A stretch of 64,000 nucleotides of DNA from Fistularia commersonii (taxonomy: Eukaryota; Chordata; Actinopteri; Syngnathiformes; Fistulariidae): positions 15,373,258 to 15,437,257 of the forward strand of contig JBBMNZ010000001.1 of assembly GCA_037954325.1 (NCBI GenBank), in the 5' to 3' direction. A program made the translations under genes and the position numbers. This document shows positions 63,551 through 64,000 of the stretch, piece by piece. Position 1 is the stretch's first letter. Every line of letters starts with the position of its first letter. The notes under the pieces were generated by a model, which saw only the letters and a list, made by a program, of their open reading frames with translations, searched no databases and was not told the DNA's origin.

Positions 63551-64000
63551 GTTGGGCGGAAGTAACCCTTGCGACGGCGACCGGACGAAGCCCCGGTAAA
63601 ATAATGGCGAAGCGGTGCTAGTCGTTCACTTACGAGGTTTTACCGAACGCGGCCTCCGTGTAGAAGCGTCCGTTGTTTTCGGTCTCCTGTGGTGCTGGAA
63701 ATATTAAAGTCAAACCGTTGACATCTGAAGGTATTTAATCAAATGTTGAAGCTCGTTTTAGTCCCACAGGATTATTTAGGTCGAAATCGACACGAGATCT
63801 AACCAAGCAATCCAAATTTTAATCCCACTTTTATTTAAATCTTGGTGAATAGACAAGTATTTACATAAAAGGAATGTGATTCTTTTCGGTTCTAATCATG
63901 ATTATGTTTCTTTATATATTCCTTTTTGGTAGATTTTAATTTTGTGGATAATTAAAGATAATTTACAATTAGCTCATCTATCACATGATAAATTTTGGTC
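63551..64000. other. Right edge of window, no gene recognised
   Basis: After the CpG island the sequence becomes AT-rich. No coding exon was supported. Confidence 0.5.

Overview
This is a stretch of teleost fish nuclear genome, most likely a percomorph. It holds intron-rich vertebrate genes with mostly short introns (about 70-150 bp), CA/GT microsatellites, and fish-type transposable elements (L1/Tx1, RTE/Rex3-like, Rex1/L2-like, Penelope, Tc1, hAT, pogo-like). No prokaryotic feature, CRISPR array, rRNA or tRNA gene was found. The species cannot be fixed from the sequence alone.

Five protein-coding genes can be read. (1) 3353-4561, minus: single-exon clec14a, an endothelial C-type-lectin/EGF membrane protein. 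(2) 7845-15432, minus: complete sec23a, 19 coding exons and 764 aa, the GTPase-activating subunit of the COPII coat, with a non-coding first exon near 16.8-17.0 kb. (3) 10498-11762, plus: a three-exon, 344-aa orphan class A GPCR lying wholly inside one sec23a intron on the opposite strand. (4) 18512-28129, minus: complete srp54, 15 coding exons and 504 aa, the GTPase of the signal recognition particle. (5) 35104-59597, minus: mga, 27 coding exons and about 2769 aa, a MAX-partner transcription factor with an N-terminal T-box and a C-terminal bHLH-zipper. Its CpG-rich promoter lies at 62.5-63.5 kb. Every gene model was joined from splice sites read by eye. Exon phases agree throughout and total coding lengths are multiples of three.

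clec14a, sec23a and srp54 have human orthologues near each other on chromosome 14q, so this looks like an old linkage block. MGA is on human 15q, so its position here is a lineage difference. sec23a and srp54 sit head-to-tail on one strand, about 1.1 kb apart, and both serve protein export through the ER: SRP54 targets nascent chains to the ER and SEC23A buds vesicles from it. No shared regulatory element was seen.

The rest is mainly transposon debris. A 5'-truncated L1 at 1.4-2.2 kb keeps a perfect 17-bp target-site duplication. Intron 12 of srp54 (19.1-25.8 kb) is filled by one decayed L1 that was itself interrupted by two hAT-type insertions. An RTE element in the srp54 5' intron is split by a pogo-like transposon. 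A Penelope element with head-to-head GIY-YIG copies lies between srp54 and mga. Introns of mga carry a Tc1-like element hosting RTE and hAT fragments, a second Tc1 with a decayed transposase, and a Rex1/L2-like LINE. At least four copies of a tRNA-headed fish repeat and three of a second SINE-like repeat are scattered through the window.
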